This document shows positions 23,792 through 32,700 of a stretch of 33,216 nucleotides of DNA, piece by piece. Source of the DNA: Paenibacillus sp. LS1 (GTDB lineage: Bacteria; Bacillota; Bacilli; Paenibacillales; Paenibacillaceae); the NCBI RefSeq assembly GCF_026013365.1, contig NZ_JAPDOE010000024.1, forward strand, positions 1 to 33,216. The letters are read 5' to 3'. The notes below the pieces were generated by a model. The model did not search any database, had not been told where the DNA came from, and worked only from the letters and a program-made list of their open reading frames with translations. A program made the position numbers and the translations under genes. Numbering within the stretch: position 1 is the stretch's first letter; each line of letters starts with the position of its first letter.

Positions 23792-24799
23792 TCAGACCCC
23801 TACACGACCTGCTGAATCTCGGATAACCAGCTCAGGCTTCAGCACAATCTTCTGCGGCTCTTTACGCTCATCCTTCAACTCTTCAATCAACAGATCTACA
23901 GCGCGATGTCCCAGATCTTCAATCGGCTGAGCAACAGTTGTAAGTGGTGGACTGGTTACCGAGGCCAGAATGGTGTTATCAAATCCGATAATGGACACAT
24001 CTTCTGGCACGCGTAGACCCAGCTCTTTGGCTGCTTGAAGTGCACCAATAGCCTGAATGTCATTACAGCAAAACAAGCCTGTGGGATGCTCGATCTCACT
24101 GAGCAGCAGTAACGCCTCTTTTTTGGCCGAGCTCAGATCAGCTGCCGATTCTCGAATCTGACTCGGTTCCAGCGTATGACCTGCCTTGATCAGTGTTTCA
24201 CGGAATCCACGTACACGTTCCTGACTGCTGCTGACTTTGGACGGTTCCGACAGCACTGCTACACGGGTGTGACCAAGTTCAAGCAGATGTTCCGCTGCGA
24301 GTCTTCCACCGAGAATGTCATCAATGGTGACTGTATGAACCGACAGGGACGGCATATGACGGGCAATCAAAGCGACAGGGATGGACTGCTGCAAGAGAGG
24401 TGACAAAATTTCGGCATTATCGATTCCGGTTCCGATCATCATGCCATCTACCCTTTTTTGCTGAAGCAGATTCAGATAACGCTCTACCCGCTCGTCCTTA
24501 TTGTCGGTACTACAGATGACCACACTGTAGCCCAACTGACGGCTTCGATCCTCGACTGCTCTAGCGAGTTCTGCAAAATACGGGTTGGAAATATCCGGTA
24601 CAAGTAGTCCCAGTGTATACGTCTGCTTACCTGTAAGTGCAGCTGCGATCGCGCTGGGTTGATAATGTAGGCGTTCCATGATCTCCATAATCTCGGCGCG
24701 CCGCTTCTCGCTGATTTTGCCTTTGCCATTAATGACCTGCGAGACGGTTGCAATGGATACACCCGCCTCGCGTGCGATATCGTATATGGTTGCTTTCAT
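23792..24799 (-). CDS. LacI family transcriptional regulator of the iol operon
   Basis: 335-aa repressor. The N-terminal helix-turn-helix (TIYDIAREAGVSIATVSQVING) is followed by a hinge helix SAIAAALTGK, whose Leu inserts in a central CpG step. A periplasmic-binding-type ligand domain follows (LGLLVPDISNPYFAELARAVE, FCCNDIQAIGALQAAKELG, SIIGFDNT). The start is the ATG at 24799, with GGGGA about 9 nt upstream. It is the last gene downstream of iolB on the same strand. The iolD promoter carries palindromes with an AAGCGCTT core, which suits this family and resembles sites of IolQ, a LacI/GalR-type inositol regulator of Geobacillus. It most likely represses iol genes until an inositol-derived inducer binds. 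In Bacillus subtilis a DeoR-type IolR does this. Confidence 0.9.
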   Translation of the reverse strand: MKATIYDIAREAGVSIATVSQVINGKGKISEKRRAEIMEIMERLHYQPSAIAAALTGKQTYTLGLLVPDISNPYFAELARAVEDRSRQLGYSVVICSTDNKDERVERYLNLLQQKRVDGMMIGTGIDNAEILSPLLQQSIPVALIARHMPSLSVHTVTIDDILGGRLAAEHLLELGHTRVAVLSEPSKVSSSQERVRGFRETLIKAGHTLEPSQIRESAADLSSAKKEALLLLSEIEHPTGLFCCNDIQAIGALQAAKELGLRVPEDVSIIGFDNTILASVTSPPLTTVAQPIEDLGHRAVDLLIEELKDERKEPQKIVLKPELVIRDSAGRVGV

Positions 24800-24865
24800 T
24801 GTTTTTTTCCCCATTTGTGCTATATATAAATTTCGTTATACATAGATAATTGTTCTCTTCTTCTC

Positions 24866-24894
24866 ATTATGCAGGGGGAAGTCTGCATGCGCAA
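24866..24894 (-). promoter_or_regulatory. Possible own promoter of LacI-type gene
   Basis: On the minus strand, -35 TTGCGC (24889-24894), 17-nt spacer, -10 CATAAT (24866-24871), in the 131-bp gap between iolB and the regulator gene. It would allow basal repressor synthesis independent of the operon. It is a weak match; no AAGCGCTT palindrome lies here. Confidence 0.35.
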
Positions 24895-24930
24895 CTTGAA
24901 GCCAGCACAATGCGCGTAGCATGAACTGTT

Positions 24931-25737
24931 TTATTTTTTCATCAACCACTCATGGTCAGGATCGTTATGGAATTTCCAGGTCCGAGTTGGTCCAGCCATC
25001 ACGTTCAGATAGTAGACCTCATACCCCGGAGGAGCACCTACCGGATGATATCCGTCCGGAACAAGCACCACTTCCCCGTTCTTCACTGCTAGCGTCTCGT
25101 CCACAGAGCGATCATCCGTGTATATGCGCTGAATGGCAAACCCCTGCTCAGGTTGCACACGGAAATAATACGTTTCCTCCAGCAAAGATTCATCCGGGAG
25201 TGCGTCCCGATCATGCTTATGTGGCGGGTAACTAGACCAATGCCCATCTGGTGTGAACACCTCAACAACGAGCAAACTGTCCGCTTCCTTTTGTTCCGGC
25301 AAAATGTTGTGAATCTGGCGTTCCAGATTGCCATATCCTCTCGCCTCTACCCCTACATCCTCGGGTGCAATGAGACGAGCAGGGTACGTGCCTTTTCCGG
25401 GCGCAACACATATAGCGATTTCCAGTTCGGTACGTGCTGTGATCTGCACTTGATCGGAAGTTGATACGTAGACCGAATACGGCGGAATTTTCTCGAAAAC
25501 ACTCATTCTCTTCCCGATATTATCCCATGTGTGCTCCCGGGTACTTACATTGGCGAAACCACTGAGAAGCACCACACAAAGTTCCTGATCACCGCTCTCG
25601 CGGGTTAGCGTCTCCCCTTCTGCCAACTTCGCTACCTGAAAACCAACATATTCCCACCCGGCCGACTCCGGTGTTACGTTGATAAGTGTACCGTCCCCCT
25701 CGGGGTTGACCACAGGTTTCACAATACGTTCTGACAT
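24931..25737 (-). CDS. iolB: 5-deoxy-glucuronate isomerase
   Basis: Converts 5-deoxy-D-glucuronate to 2-deoxy-5-keto-D-gluconate, the fourth step of myo-inositol catabolism. It is a bicupin of 268 aa, with metal-site residues in SSYPPHKHDRD, the following EETYYFRV, and GYHPVGAPPGYEVYYLNVM; the C-terminus RTWKFHNDPDHEWL is typical. The ATG at 25737 (MSERIV) has AAGGAG 11 nt upstream. The ATG at 25749 is only 3 nt from that site, so it is less likely. It is the last enzyme gene of the operon, followed by the LacI-type regulator. Confidence 0.95.
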   Translation of the reverse strand: MSERIVKPVVNPEGDGTLINVTPESAGWEYVGFQVAKLAEGETLTRESGDQELCVVLLSGFANVSTREHTWDNIGKRMSVFEKIPPYSVYVSTSDQVQITARTELEIAICVAPGKGTYPARLIAPEDVGVEARGYGNLERQIHNILPEQKEADSLLVVEVFTPDGHWSSYPPHKHDRDALPDESLLEETYYFRVQPEQGFAIQRIYTDDRSVDETLAVKNGEVVLVPDGYHPVGAPPGYEVYYLNVMAGPTRTWKFHNDPDHEWLMKK

Positions 25738-25846
25738 CTTGCCATCCACTCCTTTCTGTAATCATCCACAACAACCTGATGCATATGAAAAAAAGAACTT
25801 TGACTATTCATGCGCTCTATTCAAAAAAGTGACTCTAATCATCTAC

Positions 25847-26899
25847 CTATGGCGTTGCCGTTTGTGATTCCAGCGACACCCCAGGGACTTCACTCAGCTT
25901 CACAGGTCTTCCCTGCTCCATGGACATCTTTGCTGCCAGCGCGATTCGTTCTGCCTGTACTGCATCATGGCCATCTACAATAACCGGTGTATCATGAATG
26001 ATCGCATCGATAAAGAGGGCTGTCTCCTGTACATATGCCTCATTGTAGCGTTCCAAGAAAAAGTGTAATGGTTTATCGCGCATGAGCCCGGTCGCTGTAC
26101 TGATCTCAGCCGTATTCGGATGATCATTCGCCGCTGTGGCGCTGCCCATCGAACCGAATACTTCAACACGCTGGTCATACCCGTACACTGCCTGACGACT
26201 GTTATCAATAACACCAATCGCTCCATTGGCAAACGTCATCGTTACAATCGCTGTATCCACATCCCCATGTTCTGCAAAGACCGGATTGATCAGCACGTTG
26301 CCCTGAGCGTACACTTCTTCCACTTCACTCCCGGACAGATAACGAGCCATGTCAAAATCGTGAATCATCATGTCCATGAAGATCCCACCAGACACCCGGA
26401 TGTATTCCGCAGGCGGCGGACTCGGGTCACGAGACGTGATTTTGATAATATGCGAATCACCGATCGTACCATCCTGCACATGTGCACGTACCCGTCTGAA
26501 GTTGTGATCGAATCGACGGTTAAATCCGATTTGCAGCTTCACGCCAGCCTTCTGTACCGCTGCTACAGCCGTTTGGGTCTGTGCTAGATCCATGCTGACC
26601 GGCTTCTCGCAGAAGATGTGTTTGCCCGCCTGGGCGGCCTGTTCGATCAGCGGCACATGTGTATCTGTTGAAGAACAGATCAGCACCGCGTCTACATTAG
26701 GCATCGAGATCAACTGGCTGCTGTCTGTCGTTACAACAGGGATACCGCGTCTGGAGGCCCAAGCCTCCAATTCAGGACCCGCGAACAAGTCACTGATTCC
26801 CACAATCTCGGCATGCGGGTTGCGCAGGAGATTGTCTGCATGAATTTTGCCGATCCGTCCAGCACCGATGATGCCAATTCTCACTTTGTCCTTGCCCAT
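25847..26899 (-). CDS. iolG: Inositol 2-dehydrogenase (Gfo/Idh/MocA family)
   Basis: NAD-dependent oxidation of myo-inositol to 2-keto-myo-inositol, the first step of the pathway. The Rossmann loop is GIIGAGRIG (about 8-16). The catalytic Lys is in FCEKPVS; the Asp and His of the triad lie in FMDMMIHDFD. The full length is 350 aa, normal for the family. The ATG at 26899 has GGGAGGA upstream, better than the ATG at 26926. It may also accept related sugars such as scyllo-inositol or glucose; the operon context argues for myo-inositol. It lies 69 nt after iolA. Confidence 0.93.
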   Translation of the reverse strand: MGKDKVRIGIIGAGRIGKIHADNLLRNPHAEIVGISDLFAGPELEAWASRRGIPVVTTDSSQLISMPNVDAVLICSSTDTHVPLIEQAAQAGKHIFCEKPVSMDLAQTQTAVAAVQKAGVKLQIGFNRRFDHNFRRVRAHVQDGTIGDSHIIKITSRDPSPPPAEYIRVSGGIFMDMMIHDFDMARYLSGSEVEEVYAQGNVLINPVFAEHGDVDTAIVTMTFANGAIGVIDNSRQAVYGYDQRVEVFGSMGSATAANDHPNTAEISTATGLMRDKPLHFFLERYNEAYVQETALFIDAIIHDTPVIVDGHDAVQAERIALAAKMSMEQGRPVKLSEVPGVSLESQTATP

Positions 26900-26968
26900 T
26901 CCGTTATCCTCCCTATGTGCGTCCATATGGGCTGGGCGTTCCCCTTAGCCCGAGTTATGCTCTGGTTG

Positions 26969-28444
26969 TTACCAGCGCGCCGTTACCATCTTCTTGCGAG
27001 TGTAGAATTCAACACCATCCGTGCCATTGGCATGCAGATCACCGTAGAAGGATTTCTTCCACCCGGAAAACGGGAAGAATGCCATTGGCGCAGGTACGCC
27101 CAGGTTAATACCCAACATGCCCGCATCAATCGTTTCACGGAATTGACGCATACTCGCCCCGCTGCGGGTGAACAGACAAGCCCCGTTGGCAAAGTCTGAA
27201 CGATTCGCCAGTTCTACCGCTTCCTCCAGCGTAGACACTCTTGCCACCGAGAGTAATGGAGCAAAGATCTCATCCTGCCAGATTTTCATATTGCTCTCAA
27301 CTTGGTCGAATACCGTCGGCCCCACAAAATAACCAGCTTCACTTGTCGCCTGATCTTTGCGTCCATCCCGGATCAATGCCGCGCCTTCCTGCTCTCCCGC
27401 TTCAATGTAACTGAGTGTGCGCTCTTTATGTGGTCTACGGATGACGGGACCGAGGAATACGCCCTCATCCATACCGTTACCAATGGTAATGCGGTCAGCT
27501 GCTTCCACCAGCTTTTGTACCAGTTCGTCAGCCACATCACCCACAGCCACAACAACCGCACATGCCATGCAACGCTCCCCTGCTGAACCAAAAGCTGCAC
27601 TGGTAATCTCTTTCACGGTTAGATCGAGATCGGCGTCTGGCATAACGATGGAGTGGTTCTTGGCACCCGCGAGTGCCTGTACCCGTTTGCCATGCTTAGA
27701 TGCAGTAGTGTAGACGTATTCAGCCACAGGTTGTGATCCGACAAAGGAGATCGCTTGAATATCCTTATGTTCCAGCAACCCGTTCACGACATCATGCGCA
27801 CCGTGAACGATGTTGAGCACGCCGTCCGGAAGCCCCGCTTCCTTGAACAGCTCTGCCAAGCGGCCTGCCAGTAGCGGTGTGCGCTCGGACGGCTTCAGGA
27901 CAAAGGTGTTACCGCACGCAATAGCCAGCGGGAACATCCAGCACGGTACCATCATCGGGAAGTTGAATGGGGTAATTCCCCCAATAACACCGATTGGGTA
28001 ACGATACATGCCCGACTCCAATCCTGTCGCGATGTCAGGCAGTTGTTTGCCCATCATCAGATTCGGGGCACCTGCCGCGAACTCGACGCATTCAATGCCA
28101 CGCAATACCTCGCCGTACGCTTCGGCATAACTTTTACCGTTCTCAAGCGTCACCAGGCGAGCGAGCTCTTCCCAATGTTCCACCAGCAGCTGCTGGTAGC
28201 GGAATAGAATACGTGCACGGCGTGGAACCGGTGTGCTGCTCCAGGACTTGAACGCTTCCCGTGCCGTCTGTACGGCCAGATCCACGTCTGCTTGTTCAGA
28301 CAGTGGCACGTGTGCAATAACTTCTTCTGTAGCAGGATTCACAACCGGCTCCGTACGAGTTGCCACTGGGGTTACCCAGGCACCTCCGATCCAGTTTTGT
28401 ACCATTGTCGCTGTTGCAGACGCTTCAGAAATTCCTTTTCCCAT
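26969..28444 (-). CDS. iolA: Methylmalonate-semialdehyde dehydrogenase (CoA-acylating)
   Basis: Oxidises malonate semialdehyde (from the inositol route) or methylmalonate semialdehyde to acetyl- or propionyl-CoA with NAD and CoA. At 491 aa the ALDH superfamily motifs are complete: TPFNFPMMVPCWMFPLA, FVLKPSE, and the catalytic Cys in GSAGERCMA. KNHSIVMPDADLD and the C-terminal FPFSGWKKSFYGDLHANG segment are specific for this subfamily. GGGAG lies 8 nt before the ATG. It sits mid-operon, between iolC and iolG. Confidence 0.95.
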   Translation of the reverse strand: MGKGISEASATATMVQNWIGGAWVTPVATRTEPVVNPATEEVIAHVPLSEQADVDLAVQTAREAFKSWSSTPVPRRARILFRYQQLLVEHWEELARLVTLENGKSYAEAYGEVLRGIECVEFAAGAPNLMMGKQLPDIATGLESGMYRYPIGVIGGITPFNFPMMVPCWMFPLAIACGNTFVLKPSERTPLLAGRLAELFKEAGLPDGVLNIVHGAHDVVNGLLEHKDIQAISFVGSQPVAEYVYTTASKHGKRVQALAGAKNHSIVMPDADLDLTVKEITSAAFGSAGERCMACAVVVAVGDVADELVQKLVEAADRITIGNGMDEGVFLGPVIRRPHKERTLSYIEAGEQEGAALIRDGRKDQATSEAGYFVGPTVFDQVESNMKIWQDEIFAPLLSVARVSTLEEAVELANRSDFANGACLFTRSGASMRQFRETIDAGMLGINLGVPAPMAFFPFSGWKKSFYGDLHANGTDGVEFYTRKKMVTARW

Positions 28445-28543
28445 AGCCCTGTCTCCCTTCGCTTATGTGTGATCCCTTATGTTCAACTTGTTTCATTGTT
28501 ATAGATCTGTATGAGCGCGTTATTCAAAGTATTGCAACGTGCT

Positions 28544-29554
28544 TCAGGACACGGTAATCTCGCCCCGATTGCAACGTTCGATGTAGTCATTCACCTGTTC
28601 GACCGTTGGCATTGCATCCGAACAGCTGTGGCTTGAAATGACGATACTTGCTGCGCCACTGCCATACGCCATACTGCGCTCAATCGTCCAGCCCTGCATC
28701 AATCCATACAGGAACCCAGCCGCGTAAGAGTCGCCTGCGCCGAACGTTTTGACCACTTTTGCCGGATAGCTGTCCGCACGGTGGGAAAGCCCTTCACGTG
28801 TGTAAGCAATGGACCCTTCCTTGCCGTGTTTGATTACTACAATATTCGCTGAGAAATCAAACCATTTCTGTGCAGTTACCTGATCGCTATGATCCGGATT
28901 GTGGTCGAATGTCTCCATCATGTCGAACTCTTCACGTGTGCCCAGAATGATATCGCATTTCTCGGCTGCAAGGTTGTAATAGACGGCTGTCTCCTCATCC
29001 GATGTCCATGTGTATGGGCGATAGTCCAGATCAAACACAATAACCGTGCCATGCTTCTTCGCATACGTAAGTGCCTGTAATACGGCTTCACGGGATGGGC
29101 TCTGCGCGAGGGCTGTGCCTGAGATTAGCAGCACTTTGGAGTCAGCGATCAACTGCTCCTGCACCTCTTGCGCCTGTAATAACAGATCCGCTACATTGTC
29201 CCGATACATCAGGATACTGCAATCCGTTGGGCTTTTGATTTCGGTAAAAGCGAGCCCTGTCACCGCTCCGGTGTCATCTGTAACTACATTCGATGTGTCG
29301 ATGCCGTTCTTCTCCAAATAACTCTGGATGAATCTGCCCATTTGGTCATTGGCGATCTTACCGATAAAAGCCGTCTCCATACCCAGTCTGGACATGCCAA
29401 TCGTAATATTGGCCGGAGAGCCACCCACATATTTCGTAAAAGTCATCGTCTCTTCCATTGGGCGATTAATCTCATTGGCATTCAAGTCGATACACAGACG
29501 GCCAATCGCGGTTAAATCCTTCTTCCTGGATACGGGAAAGGATACGTAAGTCAT
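28544..29554 (-). CDS. iolC: 5-dehydro-2-deoxygluconokinase
   Basis: Phosphorylates 2-deoxy-5-keto-D-gluconate with ATP, the fifth step of myo-inositol catabolism. PfkB-family kinase of 336 aa. The substrate-side GGSPANITIGMSRLG (about 44-58) and the ATP-side GAGDSYAAGFLYGL with the catalytic Asp are intact. The ending SIVISSHSCSDAMP is characteristic of IolC. AAAGGGG lies 10 nt before the ATG. A 195-bp gap separates it from iolE; a promoter inside is possible but not clear. Confidence 0.95.
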   Translation of the reverse strand: MTYVSFPVSRKKDLTAIGRLCIDLNANEINRPMEETMTFTKYVGGSPANITIGMSRLGMETAFIGKIANDQMGRFIQSYLEKNGIDTSNVVTDDTGAVTGLAFTEIKSPTDCSILMYRDNVADLLLQAQEVQEQLIADSKVLLISGTALAQSPSREAVLQALTYAKKHGTVIVFDLDYRPYTWTSDEETAVYYNLAAEKCDIILGTREEFDMMETFDHNPDHSDQVTAQKWFDFSANIVVIKHGKEGSIAYTREGLSHRADSYPAKVVKTFGAGDSYAAGFLYGLMQGWTIERSMAYGSGAASIVISSHSCSDAMPTVEQVNDYIERCNRGEITVS

Positions 29555-29749
29555 TGCATGTGAGCCCCTTTCTGTGGTGGGATTTTACATGTTGTATATG
29601 GATATCTAGACTAGTTACTCATTCCTCGTGAGGATTAGTAAACGGCTAGAGTATGTCAGTTTATTTTCCAATCGTAACGTTATACTCTTACTGGCCTTCT
29701 TCCTTTTTCACTTCATGGGTATGGTCCTCTCCCCATCGCTATGCCTATA

Positions 29750-30652
29750 TCAGCTATGCTGGAATAAGGACTCCATATAGTTCAAGGAGCGTTTGGCGTA
29801 CTCATACGGGTTATGAATCGCCGGATCCTGCTCTCCCTCAAGCATCGCCCAGCCATCGTACCCTCGTGTGATCAGTTCCTGCAGAATAGGAGCAAAGTCA
29901 ATGCATCCATCCCCTGGTACGGTGAACACCCCTTTACGAATACATCCGACAAAGTCAGACTGCTCCGCGCGTGCTTCATCCAGCACATGTGGGCGGATAT
30001 CTTTCAGATGGATATAAGCGATCCGATCATAATGTTTACGCAGCAGTTCAAGTGGATCGGCTCCGCCATAGTAGGCATGACCTGTGTCATAGAGCAGATA
30101 CACGAGAGAAGGATCGGTTAGTTCCATCAGTCGGTCAATCTCATCTGGTTGTTCTATCACTGTGCCTCCATGATGATGATACGTAAGCTTCAACCCATGT
30201 TCGCGGGCAATAGCTCCTGCTTCGTTCAATCCTTCAGCGAGGATATGCCATTCAGATTCGCTGAGTCTGAGCACTTCTTTTTCATTCGGTGTCCGTCTTG
30301 GATCAAAATGAAGTGACCCACCTACCTCCGCCGTACTGATCACCTTACTGCCCATGGATTGCAGAAATTCCGCATGTTTACGATAACTGTCCAGCTCCGA
30401 CTGACGATATGCCGGGTCGGAGAAAAGTACGGATTTCCACTGGGAGACCAGCTTGATATTCCTTTTACTCAATTCCTCACGCAATATAACAGGATCAGTT
30501 GGATATTTACGTCCCATCTCTGTACCTGTCAGCCCAAGACGCTGAATGTCATCCAGAATCTGTGCACACGTTGTCGCATCACCATGCTCCTTCACATCTT
30601 CACCGACCCAATTGATCGGATGAATCCCAAGCTGGAATGGCAGCTTGCTCAT
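29750..30652 (-). CDS. iolE: Myo-inosose-2 dehydratase
   Basis: Dehydrates 2-keto-myo-inositol to 3D-(3,5/4)-trihydroxycyclohexane-1,2-dione, the second pathway step. Xylose-isomerase-like TIM barrel of 300 aa. GIHPINWVGEDVKEHG near the start, TYHHHGGTVIE (metal-site His/Glu), LYDTGHAYYGG and YIHLKDIR are hallmark segments. The ATG at 30652 has AAAGGAG about 10 nt upstream; the frame to 30691 has no site. It starts 53 nt after the iolD stop. Confidence 0.95.
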   Translation of the reverse strand: MSKLPFQLGIHPINWVGEDVKEHGDATTCAQILDDIQRLGLTGTEMGRKYPTDPVILREELSKRNIKLVSQWKSVLFSDPAYRQSELDSYRKHAEFLQSMGSKVISTAEVGGSLHFDPRRTPNEKEVLRLSESEWHILAEGLNEAGAIAREHGLKLTYHHHGGTVIEQPDEIDRLMELTDPSLVYLLYDTGHAYYGGADPLELLRKHYDRIAYIHLKDIRPHVLDEARAEQSDFVGCIRKGVFTVPGDGCIDFAPILQELITRGYDGWAMLEGEQDPAIHNPYEYAKRSLNYMESLFQHS

Positions 30653-30705
30653 TGCTCCACGTCTCCTTTGTCGTTCAACATTGTGGTTCACTATATTAAA
30701 CCAGA

Positions 30706-32571
30706 TTACATAGGTCTTGCTTTGGCACGGTTGGCTTGCATCGTATGATGAGCATGAACTACCTTCTCTTCGGTAGATACTTCAGGAACACCTACATTCC
30801 ACCACGACTCATATCCACCTGCGTTGGTTCCAGGCACAACCGGAATTTCAATCAACGTACTCACCGTTTCGTTCTTCGCATCTCGGAGTGCCTGTTCCAG
30901 CTGTTCTGCTGTCTCGGCTCTATAAGATTTGGCTCCCATGCTTCGGGCGTGAGCTGCAAAGTCCATTGGCATATAATCCCCGGTCAGTCGTCCACTCTCG
31001 GATTCCCGATAACGGAACTCATTGCCGAACCCGTCACTGCCATGTTCCCGCTGCAAATTATGAATACACTGGAACCCATTGTTGTTGAATAATAAAATAG
31101 TCATCTTCTTCTGTTCCTGCAAACTGGTCACAAACTCCGAGTGCAGCATCAGATAACTGCCATCCCCTACCATCGCGTACACTTCACGATCTGGCTCGGC
31201 AAGTGCTGCTCCGAACGCTCCACTTACCTCGTACCCCATACAGGAGAATCCATACTCCATGTGATACGTCTTTGGTTCAGCCGCACGCCACAAACGATGC
31301 AGATCGCCTGGCAGACTACCTGCCGCACACACAATGACGGAGGATGGATCAATCGTCCGGTTAACAACGCCGACTGCTGTGGTCTGCGCGAGTCCAGCTT
31401 CATGTTGTGCTGCATACAGCCGATCCACTTCTGCATTCCATTCAGCGCGGAGATCAGCGACTTCGGATGCGCCATATGCACTGCGGTATTGTCTTTGCTG
31501 CAATTCCTTCTGCAAAGCCTGTAATCCTTCACGAGCATCTGCCAGAATGGCTTCCCCGCCTAACTTGGCAGCATCCATGCCGTTCAGGTTAATGTTGATG
31601 AATGACGCTTCCGGATGCTGAAAAGCAGAGCGGGACGCCGTCGTAAAATCCGAGAACCGAGTACCGACGCCGATTACCACATCCGCTTCTCTCGCCAGTC
31701 TGTTGGCTGCCAGAGAGCCAGTAACCCCGATGGCCCCCACATTCAGTGGGTGGTCCCAAGAGACTGCGCTCTTACCCGCCTGCGTCTCGGCGATCGGAAT
31801 GCCAAATGCTTCGGCGAACTCCACTAATTGAACGGATGCCTCAGAGTACAACACACCGCCGCCTGCAACGAGCAGCGGTTTCCTGCCTCGGGCAATCTGC
31901 TCCGTTGCCCGTTCAATGGCTGCCTGCACCGGAGGACGACGGTCCAGATAATGTACTTTGCGGGCAAAGAACGATTCCGGGTAATCGTACGCCTCTGCCT
32001 GCACATCCTGTGGCAGTGCGAGCGTTACTGCTCCCGTCTCTGCTGGATCGGTTAGCACACGCATGGCCTGTGTAACAGCGATCATCAACTGTTCGGGACG
32101 AACGATGCGATCCCAGTACTTACTGACGGCTTTGAATGGATCAGTAGCTGAGATTGTATAGTCACTGCTTACTTCCAGTTGCTGTAGCACCGGGTCCGGT
32201 TCCCGTGTAGCAAAGTTATCTCCAGGAAGCAATAAAACCGGAATCCGGTTCACCGTTGCGGTAGCTGCCGCCGTAATCATATTCAAAGCACCAGGTCCAA
32301 TGGATGTTGTACATGCATAGATCTGTCTGCGGTTCTTCTGTTTGGCATAAGCCGCTGCCGTATGCACCATGCCTTGTTCGTTCTTTCCTTGCATATACGT
32401 CAGGCTTCCGGGACTACGCTCCAGCGCTTCTCCAATGCCTGTTACGTTGCCATGTCCAAAAATACCGATGATCCCCTTCACAAACTTGGTTTCCACTCCG
32501 TCAACCGAGATATATTGCTGATCCAAATATCGAAGCAGTGCCTGAGCCATCGTCAGTCGAATTGTTGTCAT
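30706..32571 (-). CDS. iolD: 3D-(3,5/4)-trihydroxycyclohexane-1,2-dione hydrolase
   Basis: Thiamine-diphosphate enzyme that opens the trihydroxycyclohexanedione ring to 5-deoxy-D-glucuronate, the third step. It is 621 aa, as expected. The catalytic Glu is in GKNEQGMVHTAAAYAK (about residue 64), and the ThDP/Mg motif starts GDGSYLM and ends NNNGFQ. Other family features include IGVTGSLAANRLA in the middle domain. AAAGGATGG lies before the ATG at 32571 with rather long spacing, so the start is probable but not certain. It is the first gene of the operon, directly below the three-palindrome promoter. Confidence 0.95.
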   Translation of the reverse strand: MTTIRLTMAQALLRYLDQQYISVDGVETKFVKGIIGIFGHGNVTGIGEALERSPGSLTYMQGKNEQGMVHTAAAYAKQKNRRQIYACTTSIGPGALNMITAAATATVNRIPVLLLPGDNFATREPDPVLQQLEVSSDYTISATDPFKAVSKYWDRIVRPEQLMIAVTQAMRVLTDPAETGAVTLALPQDVQAEAYDYPESFFARKVHYLDRRPPVQAAIERATEQIARGRKPLLVAGGGVLYSEASVQLVEFAEAFGIPIAETQAGKSAVSWDHPLNVGAIGVTGSLAANRLAREADVVIGVGTRFSDFTTASRSAFQHPEASFININLNGMDAAKLGGEAILADAREGLQALQKELQQRQYRSAYGASEVADLRAEWNAEVDRLYAAQHEAGLAQTTAVGVVNRTIDPSSVIVCAAGSLPGDLHRLWRAAEPKTYHMEYGFSCMGYEVSGAFGAALAEPDREVYAMVGDGSYLMLHSEFVTSLQEQKKMTILLFNNNGFQCIHNLQREHGSDGFGNEFRYRESESGRLTGDYMPMDFAAHARSMGAKSYRAETAEQLEQALRDAKNETVSTLIEIPVVPGTNAGGYESWWNVGVPEVSTEEKVVHAHHTMQANRAKARPM

Positions 32572-32600
32572 GAAATGATCGCCATCCTTTCCTCTACGGG

Positions 32601-32612
32601 TTAAGCGCTTAA
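32601..32612. promoter_or_regulatory. Putative LacI-type operator O1 in iolD leader
   Basis: Perfect 12-bp palindrome TTAAGCGCTTAA, about 30 bp upstream of the iolD start codon. The AAGCGCTT core is typical of LacI/GalR-type sites. It lacks the TG...CA ends of a CcpA cre site, so the encoded LacI-type regulator is the best candidate binder. Confidence 0.7.
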
Positions 32613-32624
32613 TCTAAGTTAAGT

Positions 32625-32636
32625 TTAAGCGCCTTA
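32625..32636. promoter_or_regulatory. Putative LacI-type operator O2, imperfect
   Basis: TTAAGCGCCTTA: the left half-site is identical to O1, the right half-site is degenerate. Its centre is 24 bp from O1 and 22 bp from O3, close to two helical turns each. Cooperative binding is possible. Confidence 0.55.
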
Positions 32637-32646
32637 CCCCTGAAGG

Positions 32647-32658
32647 TTAAGCGCTTAA
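32647..32658. promoter_or_regulatory. Putative LacI-type operator O3 at transcription start
   Basis: Perfect copy of TTAAGCGCTTAA, starting 6 bp downstream of the -10 (32664-32669) and therefore over the expected start point, the classic repressor position. Confidence 0.7.
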
Positions 32659-32663
32659 TTGAT

Positions 32664-32692
32664 ATGGTATTACAGGCTGATGATTTACGCAA
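32664..32692 (-). promoter_or_regulatory. Promoter of the iol operon
   Basis: On the minus strand, -35 TTGCGT (32687-32692), exactly 17 nt, -10 TACCAT (32664-32669). Operators O3 to O1 lie downstream and the cre-like site just upstream. The hexamers are only moderate, but the placement relative to the operators supports it. Confidence 0.55.
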
Positions 32693-32700
32693 GCTATTTT

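Noticed and set aside
32601..32658. TTAAGCGCTTAA palindromes as CcpA cre sites
   Set aside because: They share the central CG but lack the outer TG...CA of the cre consensus; three spaced copies next to a LacI-type gene fit a dedicated regulator better.
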